Shown in pieces: positions 47,970 to 61,300 of a stretch of 64,000 nucleotides of DNA. Origin of the DNA: Liolophura sinensis (lineage: Eukaryota; Mollusca; Polyplacophora; Chitonida; Chitonidae); assembly GCF_032854445.1 (NCBI RefSeq), contig NC_088303.1, positions 12,777,501 through 12,841,500 on the forward strand, in the 5' to 3' direction. The notes beneath the pieces were generated by a model. The model saw only the letters and a list, made by a program, of their open reading frames with translations. It ran no database searches and had not been told where the DNA came from. Both the position numbers and the translations under genes were made by a program. Positions within the stretch are counted from its first letter, which is position 1; the number at the start of each line of letters is the position of its first letter.

Positions 47970-48420
47970 TCCTGATGTAATATTACATGAAGACTCATCT
48001 TGAACAGAAAACACAAATTATCCTTCTCAAAACTGATGTAATATTACACTAAGACTTGTCTTCAGCAAAAAACACAAATTATCCTTCTCAAAACTGATGT
48101 AATATTACACCAAAACTCATCTTCAACAGAAAACTCAAATTATCCTTCTCAAAACTGATGTAATATTACAGGTAGACTCATCTTCAACAGAAAACACAAA
48201 TTATCCTTCTCAAAACTGATGTAATATTACACGTAGACTCATCTTCCGCTGAAAACACAATTTTCCTTCTCTGAACTCCTGTAAATTACACCAAGGCTCA
48301 TCTTCAACAGAAATCACAATTTTTCAAAAATGATGTAATATTACATACAACATGACATCTTCAAAAGAAGGCACAAAATGTCCTTCTCAAAACTGGTGAA
48401 ATATTACACCAGGACTCATC
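47970..48420. repeat. 61-bp tandem repeat with a palindromic core
   Basis: Seven units of about 61 bp: AACTGATGTAATATTACAC, AGACTCATCTTCAACAG and AAAACACAAATTATCCTTCT. Most units hold the perfect 12-bp palindrome TGTAATATTACA. Confidence 0.9.
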
Positions 48421-49391
48421 TTTTGAATAAAACACGGGCTTCATTAACTCAGCAAAGTAAAGATGCCAGGCAATCAGTCAAAACAAATACATCTCGCAGA
48501 TTTCTTTTCTTGACAAAAATTAAATTAAATCAAAACAAACAGATTTCTACACTTCTTGGTAATACCACATATGTCAGTGCTGATCTCCTTAGTTTCTTGA
48601 TTTAACTTTCAGTGTCAAAATAGAAAATGCAAGACTTAAAATCACCAAACATTGATCCTGGTGCAGACCTTTGTCTATTCTAAATATAGCAATAGACTTT
48701 CTCCAAAAATGGTGCATAACAAATCTGAACATTCTTTGTTATAACAGAAACATATATCTGCAGAGCAATGATTCGGTTCAGCTTCACTTGTACACTGAGA
48801 TTTACTGATACATGATGATGGGTTACCTATTGTACATGTAACTATGAAAAGTCCTGTGCTCTCATAATTACTGCATAAAACTCAAATCATCACTAGTACA
48901 CTCACGCATGCATAAGGGAGTGAACTAAATGCCTGTAAAACGACTTTTTACATTCATCTTCACAATCCAAAGGCATAAAAAATTACTGAAACCATCAAGG
49001 CTAAAGGAATGACTTCCTCAGCCACAAGTACATTTACACATATTATGTTAATGTAACATATTTGTAATATATGCACATGCATATATACACATGTAACATA
49101 CTTGTATTGCAATATTCAGACGTACATGCATGCATGTAAGCTCATTTTGTCATATAATGCAACAACAACTACACAATCCTCACATAAACATGCAACTAAA
49201 ACAGCTCCACCATCCTTGTGTGATGTTCTCATATAAATTTTGTTTGTAAAGGTACAATGACTCAACAAAACGTTCATACACACCTAAATGGGCGAGGAAG
49301 TCACAAGATGTGACTGCACCAGGTTAAAAGTACATATATACATTGTACTAAAATTATACCACATAGGCATGCAGGCAATTTATATATTCCT
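48420..49391. other. Probable 3' untranslated/flanking region of the FBXO31-like gene
   Basis: No open frame of note on the minus strand. The stop codon of the F-box gene is at 49394-49392, so the mRNA end should fall here. AATAAA-type signals occur on the minus strand but none stands out. Confidence 0.4.
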
Positions 49392-52300
49392 CTAGATTTG
49401 GCCTCTGGTGATAGCTGCAGCACTTGGCTGAATGTCAAATGTTTCTGTGACCTTGGAGAACATACTGAAAGAGCGAAGGTCAAGCCAAATAAAGCCGAAG
49501 TTATGTTCATCAAACACGATCCAGTGGCCAGGGATGGAAGATGGGTTTGTATAGCCATGTCCTGCAATTCTTCCAAACCCGTGAAATCTGAAATAACCAA
49601 AATCACTACTGTTTTATACCTTATATCACTTCACGTAATCTGATTTTACATCAAAATTTCCACAATACAAAACTAAAAAAAAAAAAAAACCTGTGTATAT
49701 CCGATATTTAACTGATGTATGCACTGTACTTGTAGTTTCTATCTTACCTGTTATTCATTCCTAACTTTACGATGTAGTTGACTTAAAATTTGGCCCATTC
49801 CTAAGACAATCATTTTGCTTCATTTTGAAAGTTTTAGAGATTGTTTTAGTTAAAGCCCTTTTCAGGTTGGTTTACAAGTAGCATTGAGATTAGTTGGACA
49901 TGTCCCCAGCTTGGATTCCACATTATTAAACTGGTTTGAGATGTGTTGGCCATGTTTCCAGCTTTGCTTTCACATTAAATCAGTTTGAGCTCAGCTGGCC
50001 ATGTTTCTAGCTTACCATTCACACCAACCACCACGAGATCAGTTGGCTAGGTTTACAGGTTAGCATTCACACCAATCGCTCTGAGATAGCTGGGCAGGTT
50101 TCCGGCTTAGCATTCACATCAACCACTGTAAGATCAGTTGGCCAAGTTTCCAGCTTAGCATTCACATCAATGGCTCTAAGATCGTTTGGCCAGGTTTCTA
50201 GCTAAGATTCCAGATTAACCACTCTTAATCATTACATTTACAAACCTAGAACTCTGTCCTGTTGCTTGCACTAAGTGTGAAAGGTCTATGCAAGAACAGG
50301 TTTCCTGTGATCTTGAAGACATATTGCCTGTTATGCGGCAGTGTAATAATACAGACCATAAACCTCGCAAATAATATAAATATGAGCGCATCCATTTGGA
50401 CAGACCACCATTTTCAAACCACGTGACTCCGTTGCTAGGATGGACTCAGCTGCTCTTTCGAAAATTAAACATCCAAACAACAGGTACATGTGTTATATAT
50501 CTGATTGGTGTTTTACGCCATTTTGAAGAATGTTTCACTTATACAATGGCAGCAAGCAATATAGTGGTAGGAAACTGGGCAGAGCCCAGGGAAAAACCCA
50601 CGACTAGGATGAGCTGGGCTTGAACTCACAGAGACAGCACTGGTAAGTGTCACTGGGCGCACTGGCCACGGGGACCCCCGCTAACATTAGTGTTGATTGT
50701 GAGGTTATGACCTCTTTCATGAACAAAGATAAAATGGCAACAAAAATACAATATACTTAATTATTTAAAATTATTTACTTCATGAAATCTTCACAGCATA
50801 CTTTTTGTCCCCACAAAGATTCAGCAAACATAGTGTCAAAACTGTGGCAACAGCTGACCTAAAACAAAAAAATCTCACCCTGACCCACATAAATACCCAG
50901 TAAATTGGCGAAGTCCCAAAACTTGATATTTTGAAGAAAAATATAAATATACCTAATTATTTAACATCATTTACTTGATAATGTCTTCAAAGCATGTCCC
51001 CATCAAGTTTCAGCAAGATGGTGTAAAAACTGTGGCATCAGTACAAAACCTGATAAGTTTCAGCAAGATGGTGTAAAAACTGTGGCATCAGTACAAAACC
51101 TGATAAGTTTCTGCAAGTTGGAGTAAAAACTGTGGCATAAGTACAAAAGCTGATAAGTTTCAGCAAGTTGGTGTAAAAACTGCGGCATCAGTACAAAACC
51201 TGATAAGTTTCTGCAAGTTGGTGTAAAAAACTGTGGCATAAGTACAAAACCTGATAAGTTTCAGCAAGTTGGTGTAAAAACTGTGGCATCAGTACAAAAC
51301 CTGATAAGATTCAGCAAGATGGTCTAAAAACTGTGGCATCAGTACAAAACCTGATAAGTTTCAGCAAGATGGTGTAAAAACTGTGGCATCAGTACAAAAC
51401 CTGATAAGTTTTCAGCAAGATGGTGTAAAAACTGTGGCATCAGTACAAAACCTGATAAGTTTCAGCAAGATGGTGTAAAAACTGTGGCATCAGTACAAAA
51501 CCTGATAAGTTTCTGCAAGTTGGTGTAAAAATTGTGGCATCAGTACAAAACCTGATAAGTTTTAGCAAGTTGGTGTAAAAAACTGTGGCATCAGTACAAA
51601 AACCTGATAATCTGAACAATAGTGCAAACATCTCTAATTTATAATCAAAAATGAGCGAATGTCCAAATCATGTTTCATCCTTCCACCAAGTTTCATAAAG
51701 GCGATGTGAAAACTGTGAGATTAACAGACATAAAAATTAAACCTTAATCAAATGACACGAACAAAAAGTCTTACTTGGATACCAACACCAACACCCCTTT
51801 TCCCCCCCACACTCACAATACCTCGCCATTACAAAGTAACGCTAAAAAAGCTAAAACTGAAACAGACCTCGGATCTAGTTTTCAAGGTACATATAGGGTG
51901 ACATCCTACAGGAAAAGTCTCAGCACCAAAAGCAATGTTTAATTACCCTTACTTCCTCCTGTGAAAAAAATTTCGGGTTGAATAAAATCCTGAAGATCTG
52001 GACAGACATAGAAGAGAAGGATTACCAGCTTTACATGTACCATCTACTGTAGTAACATGTAAAGTTTCTTACCTAGCACGACAGGTTTTGGGAGTGCGGC
52101 GATAGCGATCAATGCAGTCCTGAGGTATTTTGAATGGTTGTTCTCGGACAAAGTTGGTTTCATTTCCAGGCAGGATATCTGGAGTGTCAATTTCTCCCAG
52201 GACTTCCACAGAGTCTTGTTGGTCCTCCGTCAATATCATTGGGCGCCGAAGATCAGCAGTAATACTGATTTCTGAGGCAGGAACATTTGGGTCACCCTGG

Positions 52301-55300
52301 GAACACAAGTCAGAGCCATGAACACCACAGTCACAGGATAAACAGGGACACAAGTCACAAGGATTGTCATGAACACCAGTCACAAGGATAGCCATGTTGA
52401 CAAGTCAGAGCCATGAACACAAGTCAGAGTCATAAAAACAAGTCACAGGATAGTCATGAACACAAGTCAACCAGGATAGCCATGCACACAAGTCACAGGA
52501 TAGTCATGAACACAAGTCAACCATGATAGCTATGCACACAAGTCACAGGATAGTCATGGACACAAGTAAACCATGATAGCCATGCACACAAGCGACAAAG
52601 ATTGTCATAGACGCAAGTCACAAGGATAGCCATGTGCACAAGTCAGAGCCATGAGCACAAGTTAGAGCCATAAAAACAAGTCACAGGATAGTCGTGGACA
52701 CAAGTCAAAAATGATAGCCATGCACACAAGTCACAAAGATTGTCATAGACGCAAGTCACAAGGATAGCCATGTGCACAAGTTAGAGCCATAAAATCAAGT
52801 CACAGGATAGTCATGGACACAAGTCAAAAATGATAGCCATGCACAGAAGTCACAAAGATTGTCATAGACGCCAGTCACAAGGATAGCAATATGCACAAGT
52901 CAGAGTCATGAGCACAAGTTAGAGCCATAAAAACAAGTCACAGGATAGTCATGGACACAAGTCAAAAATGATAGCCATGCACACAAGTTATAAGTACAGA
53001 CATAAACAAATGTCAGAAGGATAGCCATCCGCACAAATCATAAGGATAGCCAAGGACAAAAGTCACAAGGTTAGCCATGAACACAAGTCACAAGGATAGT
53101 GACTTACCGTGATTTTCATGCCATGAACCTCCTGAAATTGGCCTTGATAGGTCAGCAGTATCAACTCAATCCCGTGACTCCCATAGTTTCCCTTGTAAAG
53201 ACCTGGGTCAACGAGTTTGACAGCTGGCCCCAAGCAGGGCAACTTTATAGGTGTCATCACATTAGCATGGTGTCTGTAACACATAAACAGAGAAATAAAC
53301 AGATGTGTGTCCATGCCAACATATCAGTCAAGACAACTTTATAGGTGTCAGGACGTTAGCATGGTGTCTGTGACACATGAACAGAGAAATAAACAGATGT
53401 GTCTCCATGCCAACATATCAGTCAAGACAACTTTATAGGTACCATGACATTAGCATGGTGTCTGTGACATATGAACAGAGAAAGAAACAGATGTGTGTCC
53501 ATGCCAACATATCAGTCAAGACAACTTTATAGGTGTTGTTTATAGCATGGGCGCACTACAGAAATGGAAAGCTCTAAGAAGAGTACCAAAGTGTTTCTAC
53601 CACTTACTGTAATTGCATTAGAATGTGGAACTTTATTATCAGCAGTTCCCGTTCATGGAACATAGGTCCGTGGTGTCCTCCATCTGTCTCCTCCAAGATC
53701 CATTCTTCTAAAGCCTGCAATGGTAACACAGATGAGGCTTGAATGGTAAAACTGGACACATAACACACTGTGCCTTCCCAAGTCAATCTCACGTGAATTA
53801 ATTCACTAGTCTCAGATAAATCTGCCGCAATCCAACCCTTACATTTCATCCACAAACTGATTCACTTGCAGACAGTTTCCCACTGAAGTTACATGGCAAA
53901 TGCAAACAGGTAGCTGTAGTTCTAAAGAAAAATACAATTAAAGGACCTTAATCTGTGAATCACATGACATGTTCCTGGTCACATGTTACATGTAGATTTT
54001 GGTAGCAAGGCTACCAAAGGCCAAGTGTGTAGGAGAGACACGAATGCTTACAGAGCATCAGCGATTGAACATTCCACTTGTGTCACTGTACTTACATGCT
54101 GTACTTTTTGAGATACCACCTCTATTTTTTTTAAATTTGATTCTAATACACAATACACTAAGTCACTAATACACTAAGGAATTTGGTAATTTATGGTATT
54201 TAATATGCACACACCATATCAACAGGAGAATATCCCCCTCGTGTTATTGTGCTCTACATATGTGCAATCATTGAGCCCTATAAATACCGCACTTTTTGAG
54301 ATACCATCCCTAACATTTTGTTCAACTGTGTTTCTAATACATAATACACTAAGTCAGGAATTCAGTGATTTATGGTATTTAATATGTACACACCAAATAT
54401 ACACGATGGAATATCCCTCTTGTGGTAATATGCTCTACATGTGTTCAAATCTTGAACTCAATACCTGCGGTACATTTTATTACTGATACCACTCCTAGCA
54501 TTTTGTTTTACATTGCTTTTCAGGTTATTGTATGCCAACGCCGACACTCAGGGTACAACATGAGCTAAGAAAATGATAAACACGACAAAGATAATGAATT
54601 TATATATTTATCTCATACTCATTAAACTTCGTCACAGTGACATCAACTGCATTAATACCATGTCATGCTTCATTTCTAATGAATTTCTATTTCCCACTTA
54701 TGTACGTTGACTTCTAGGCGCCTCATTTCTAATTATTTACTATTTCCCGCTGATGTTAGCTAATTTTACACACCTCACTTCTAATGACTCTATTTCCCAT
54801 TGATGTAAGTGGAGTTCTAGGCACCTCATTTCTAATGACTTACTGTTTCCTGTCCACCTGGATGCTGATGTAAGTGGAGTTCTAGGCACCTCATTTCTAA
54901 TGACTTACTGTTTCCCGTCCACCTGGATGCTGATGTAAGTGGAGTTCTAGGCACCTCATTTCTAATGACTTACTGTTTCCCGCCCACTTGGATGTTGATG
55001 TAAGTGGAGTTCTAGGCACCTCATTTCTAATGACTTACTGTTTCCTGTCCACCTGGATGCTGATGTAAGTGGAGTTCTAGGCACCTCATTTCTAATGACT
55101 TACTGTTTCCCGTCCACTTGGATGCTGATGTAAGTGGAGTTCTAGGCACTTCATTTCTAATGACTTACTGTTTCCCGTCCACCTGGATGCTGATGTAAGT
55201 GGAGTTCTAGGCACCTCATTTCTAATGACTTACTGTTTCCTGTCCACCTGGATGCTGATGTAAGTGGAGTTCTAGGCACCTCATTTCTAATGGCTCTCTA

Positions 55301-58300
55301 TTTCCCACTGATGTAAAATGAGTTCTAGGCACCTCATTTCTAATGACTTACTGTTTCCCGTCCACCTGGATGCTGATGTAAGTGGAGTTCTAGGCACTTC
55401 ATTTCTAATGAGAGTCCTTCCAGAGGATTCGCCTGAAAAAACACAACATTCTCTGTCATATACTGGTTTCATTTTATGATCGGCCAAACAAAGCGAAAGA
55501 AGCAGTTTTTCATAAACAACCGTTTGTCGATGAAACAGAGAGCGGATTGCCTCCGAAATGACGACTATCACCCGGCATGGCTTCATGGCATGACTGGTGA
55601 TACTGAAACTCCTTTCACTCAGTACATTTTGGATAACATGCCTTCTGTTTCTTCTATAAACACGGCCTCTTTTCCTTAGCTTTGTTTCAGACAGTTTTTT
55701 ATTCAGCTTTTCAAGATTACATAATGCTACTACTGGTAAGACCTTTGGACAATGTAAAATGAATTTGTCTAGGCTCACATAGTAATGAGATATGAGCAAG
55801 ACAGAGTTACCTACCTTTAGCAATATATTACACTTATGGGGCCCGCCATATCCCTTATGACACTTTTGCTCAACTTCTCCTGATTCTCCATTTAGAGTGA
55901 TGGAAAACAAGGGCTTCAGCCTCAGAGGACCCTTAACATCGGGTTCTCGTGGTGGCTGGCAGTCATAGCCAACAATCTGTCCTCTCTCGTACTGAAAGCA
56001 ATTCAGAGGAAATGATCAGGCTTGTTAATGACAGTTTCATGCGTAAGATCACTTCAATTTGCACATTTTCATGTGACATTCATGTTTTTACCCTTTTATT
56101 GCAATGTTAAAGGTCTTTTGCTAATCAAAAACAAATCAGATAGTGCTGTCTATTAGAATAAAAATAGGACCTCATGATAATGGCTAACTGGATAGTAGCG
56201 AGTGAGTGAGTGCTTACGGTTTAACGTCGTACTAGGGTTTAACAATTTTTCATTCAAATGAAAACGAAGGAGTTTTAGGGTGCGTGTACTGGTGCTGTGC
56301 CTCCTAGTTGCAGGATGGATTTCCACCACTCTTTTATCTAGCGCTGCTTCACTGAGACGACTTACTGAAGGCAAGTAGGCCACCCGCCCGAGCCATTATA
56401 CTGATGCGATCCAGGATTTAACCTGGATCTACCGCTCCCGAGGACGCTCTACTATCTGGGCCAGCTAACTGGGTAGAACGAATGCAAACAGAAAGACTGT
56501 CAATCATATCCTCATCTGTGATCCACACAGCCGGAGATTGTCTGGGGGTGGTGGTACCCAAATCTCAGGTATGGGACTGGGGATGGCCCCCACAGCTGGT
56601 GTTTGTCAGAGGGTGGTGTTACGTAAACCTCCAGTATGGGACTGGGGAAGACCCACATGGCTGGTGTTTGTCAGTGGGTGGTGTTATGTAAACCTCAGGT
56701 ATGGGACTGGGGATGGCCCCCACAGCTGGTGTTTGTCAGTGGGTGGTGTTATGTAAACCTCAGGTATGGGACTGGGGATGATTCACAGAGCTGGTGTTTG
56801 TCAGAGGGTTGTGGTATGTAAACCTCTGGTATGGGACTGGGGATGACCCACATGGTTGGTGTTTGTCAGTGGGTGGTGTTATGTAAACCTCAGGTATGGG
56901 ACTGGGGATGGCCCCCACAGCTGGTGTTTGTCAGAGGGTGGTGTTACGTAAACCTCCAGTATGGGACTGGGGATGATTCACAGAGCTGGTGTTTGTCAGA
57001 GGGTTGTGGTATGTAAACCTCAGGTATGGGACTGGGGATGATTCACAGAGCTGGTGTTTGTCAGAGGGTGGTGTTACGTAAACCTCCAGTATGGGACTGG
57101 GGATGATTCACAGAGCTGGTGTTTGTCAGAGGGTTGTGGTATGTAAACCTCTGGTATGGGACTGGGGATGACCCACATGGCTGGTGTTTGTCAGTGGGTG
57201 GTGTTATGTAAACCTCAGGTATGGGACTGGGGATGGCCCCCACAGCTGGTGTTTGTCAGAGGGTGGTGTTACGTAAACCTCCAGTATGGGACTGGGGATG
57301 ATTCACAGAGCTGGTGTTTGTCAGAGGGTTGTGGTATGTAAACCTCAGGTATGGGACTGGGGATGATTCACAGAGCTGGTGTTTGTCAGAGGGTTGTGGT
57401 ATGTAAACCTCAGGTATGGGACTGGGGATGATTCACAGAGCTGGTGTTTGTCAGAGGGTGGTGTTATGTAAACCTCAGGTATGGGACTGGGGATGATTCA
57501 CAGAGCTGGTGTTTGTCAGAGGGTTGTGGTATGTAAACCTCTGGTATGGGACTGGGGATGACCCACATGGCTGGTGTTTGTCAGTGGGTGGTGTTATGTA
57601 AACCTCAGGTATGGGACTGTGGATGACACACACAGCTGGTGTTTGTCAGAGGGTGGTGTTATGTAAACCTCAGGTATGGGACTGGGGAAGATTCACAGAG
57701 CTGGTGTTTGTCAAGAGGGCTGTGGTATGTAAATCTCAGGTATGGGACAGGGGACAACCCACACAACAAGTGTTTGTCAGAAGGTGGTGTTATTTAAATT
57801 TCAGGTAAGGGACTGGGGACAACCCACACAACATGTGTTTGTCAGAAGGTGGTGTTATTTAAATCTCAGGTATGGCACTGGGAACGACACATGCAACAAA
57901 TGTTTGTCAAAGGATGGTGTTATGTAAATCTCAGGCATGGGACTGGGTATGACAGAGCTGGTGTTTGTGAGTGTGGTGCTATGTAAATCTCAGGTACGGA
58001 ACTGGAGACAACCCAAACAACAAGTGTTTGTCAGAGGGTGGTTTATGTAAACCTCCGGTATGGGACTGGGGATGACACACACAGCTAGTGTTTGTCTGAG
58101 GATGGTGTTATGTAAAGCTCACCTTAACATATGTCAGTCCGCCATACGGTCCAATATGTGGCTGCCACAGACCCACCACACTGCCATACTTGTGCAACAC
58201 TACAACAACAGAACATCATCACAGGTATACCTTCATGTCATCCAAAACTGTACTGGTCGTCCACACTGACAGGATCTTGATCAAAGTTACTGAACAAGCA

Positions 58301-61300
58301 GTATTCAAACAATGATGTTACAAGGTATTAAAAAGGGTCATGGATTACCTTTGGTATATATATCATAGAACGATGCTGGCTCCCATCCCTGCTTACTCAC
58401 GAATCTGTACTCTGCAGAAAAGCGAAAAAAGGCAGACACATTTACATTAACACAATGACGATATCGGGTCCACAAACTCCTGGTTACTCATAGATATGTA
58501 GTATAAAGATACAGCTGCATATGGATTTATGTTCCAGTAGCTTACTATGGGTCTTACCTCATTTATCCTAAATTAAACACATCTTAGGTTTCAAACTTCA
58601 ATATAAATAGCAAGACCTCATGAACTAAATGTGAAACAGTGTGCCAGATATGGCCAGCTAGTGTAGTTATACATGAGTATAGAGTGTGGAAACTCAGCAA
58701 TAGCTGTCAAAAACTTACCAACAGCTGTGAAAAACTCACCAATAGTCTTAACAGAGAGTGCAACAGTCAACAAAAAACTTCACAGAAAGAGAGCTACAGC
58801 TTTGAGAAAATGATCAAGTGCGCAAAGGCCTTAGGAAAGTAAGCAATGGCCTTGGACAAAATTAACTACAGCCTTGAAAAGGTGATTAATTGCCTTGGGA
58901 AAGTGAGCAATAATCTTGGGAAAGTGAGCAATGGCCTTACAGAAAATCAGCTACAGTCTTGGAAAAGTAAGCAATAGTCTTGGAAAGTGAGCAACTTGCC
59001 TTGGGAAAGTGAGCAACTTGCCTTGGGAAAGTGAGCAATTGCACTGGGAAAAATCAGCTATGGCCTTGGGAACCGATGGCCTTGGAAAAGTCAGCAATAG
59101 TTTTGAGAAACTCAGCAATATAGAGTCATGCAAAGTGTAGTGGGATACCCACTGAATTCGCATATGGGATGAACTCTGACAACACTTGTAATATAACAAT
59201 TAACCATTTGTCACCCATGTACTGTAATAATTTGAATTCCCGCTGACAACGGCATCACAGAAATTTAACAAATAGATGAATTTCAGGCTTCGCTTATTGT
59301 TAATCAATGTAAACAGTACAGCACATATGTTAAAGCAAAAATACAGACAAAAGTTTTGAAATTTTTAAAAATACAATTAAGGCAATTAAGAGAAAATCTC
59401 CCATAATAATGTATTACACACCCTTCTCACATAACATATAACAGCACAAGTCGTAATCAATGAACAGCTGCTGTATGATACTGTTCTGTACATACACGCA
59501 TACATGTACAAATCATATTAAAGTTTACTTGGGTACCTTCTAAGTAATCTTGTATTCACCAATTATCCACAAAACGCACCAGTCAGACAAATAACAATAA
59601 TGTGAAACTTTACTCAGGTACCTTCTAAGTAATCTTGTATTCACCAATTATCCACAAAACGCACCAGTCAGACAAATAACAATAATGTGAAACTTTACTC
59701 AGGTACCTTCTAAGTAATCTTGTATTCACCAATTATCCACAAAACGCACCAGTCAGACAAATAACAATAATGTGAAACTTTACTCAGGTACCTTCTAAGT
59801 AATCTTGTATTCACCAATTATCCACAAAACGCACCAGTCAGACAAATAACAATAATGTGAAACTTTACTCAGGTACCTTCTAAGTAATCTTGTATTCACC
59901 AATTATCCACAAAACGCACCAGTCAGACAAATAACAATAATGTGAAACTTAACTTAGGTACCTTCTAAGTAATCTTGTATTCACCAATTATCCACAAAAC
60001 GCACCAGTCAGACAAATAACAATAATGTGAAACTTAACTTAGGTACCTTCTAAGTAATCTTGTATTCACCAATTATCCACAAAACGCACCAGTCAGACAA
60101 ATAACAATAATGTGAAACTTTACCTAGGTACCTTCTAAGCAATCTTGTATTCACCAATTATCCACAAAACGCACCAGTCAGAAAAATAACAATAATGTGA
60201 AACTTAACTTAGGTACCTTCTAAGTAATCTTGTATTCACCAATTATCCACAAAACGCACCAGTCAGACAAATAACAATAATGTGTATGCTCTACTTCTTT
60301 ATTTGATGTATAGACTAAACATAACAATGTAGGTATGCCGATGTAGACAATCATGATGGCTGTGAATGTTTAACTAGTCTGGTAGTGGTAACCATTGTTC
60401 TGTGTGCCTGCGTTACAATCACTGTCAGGATTGTGACTTCTGATGTGACAACAAGGCAGAGAGGATCACATCTATGATCAGAGAGGAGACATGCACTTCA
60501 CACCAAGTCACTACAATGTACTCACAAATGCTGCTTTCCACACTTCATCAGACTATTACTACTGTATGTGCTCCTGTAGGCCTATTACTTGTATAAAAGT
60601 GACAGTATATGTAGATGAACTGGATCACTACCATGCTAAGAAAAAATCTCTTAGGAGCAAAATCATATTAAGACTCTGAGCCTGGTTCTCCTATTGCCAA
60701 GGGTCAGACAATTTAAGCTGATTCCATTCCATATTGAACTGAGGTCCCTTATTAAACTAAAGTGGTGTTTTTAGACAATTATGTACCTCTGCAAGCTGAT
60801 CGACTTATGAACAGAGTTTACCAATAATATGTTTTTCTGAAACACTAAGATATATTTGCTACATGTACCTTGTGCGACAAAAAACATTTTAAATTGTTTC
60901 TGAAGATATAATGTAAATGCTGTTGATTAATCTACACATCAATCAGACAGCAGCTAAATGTATGGTAGCTATATTTATTTGCGTATTTGTTGAGGGCTAA
61001 TATGTATTATAACAATATTTTGTGTCCTGGAATGCTCTAGTCTTATTCAACTTACTGTGACAAGTCTCAACTACAGCAGATTCCTAATAAAAACAAGTGG
61101 AAGTTGTAAAGGCGAATATTTTCGTGCACCTTTCTATGTCACTACCTAAGTCATTTCATTCGTGCTTCCCTGAATGAGGCTGGCCAAATATGGAGGAAAC
61201 CGTTTTGAGATGTAGTCCATTACACAAAAGCATGTGAAACACTCACATGTGCATTCAGCCCTTACGATGTTCATCTGTCATCTGTCTTAACGACATCTAA

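Noticed and set aside
52297-53107. CRISPR-like array of short repeats
   Set aside because: Repeats are imperfect, spacers are not unique, and the tract lies between splice sites of a eukaryotic gene.
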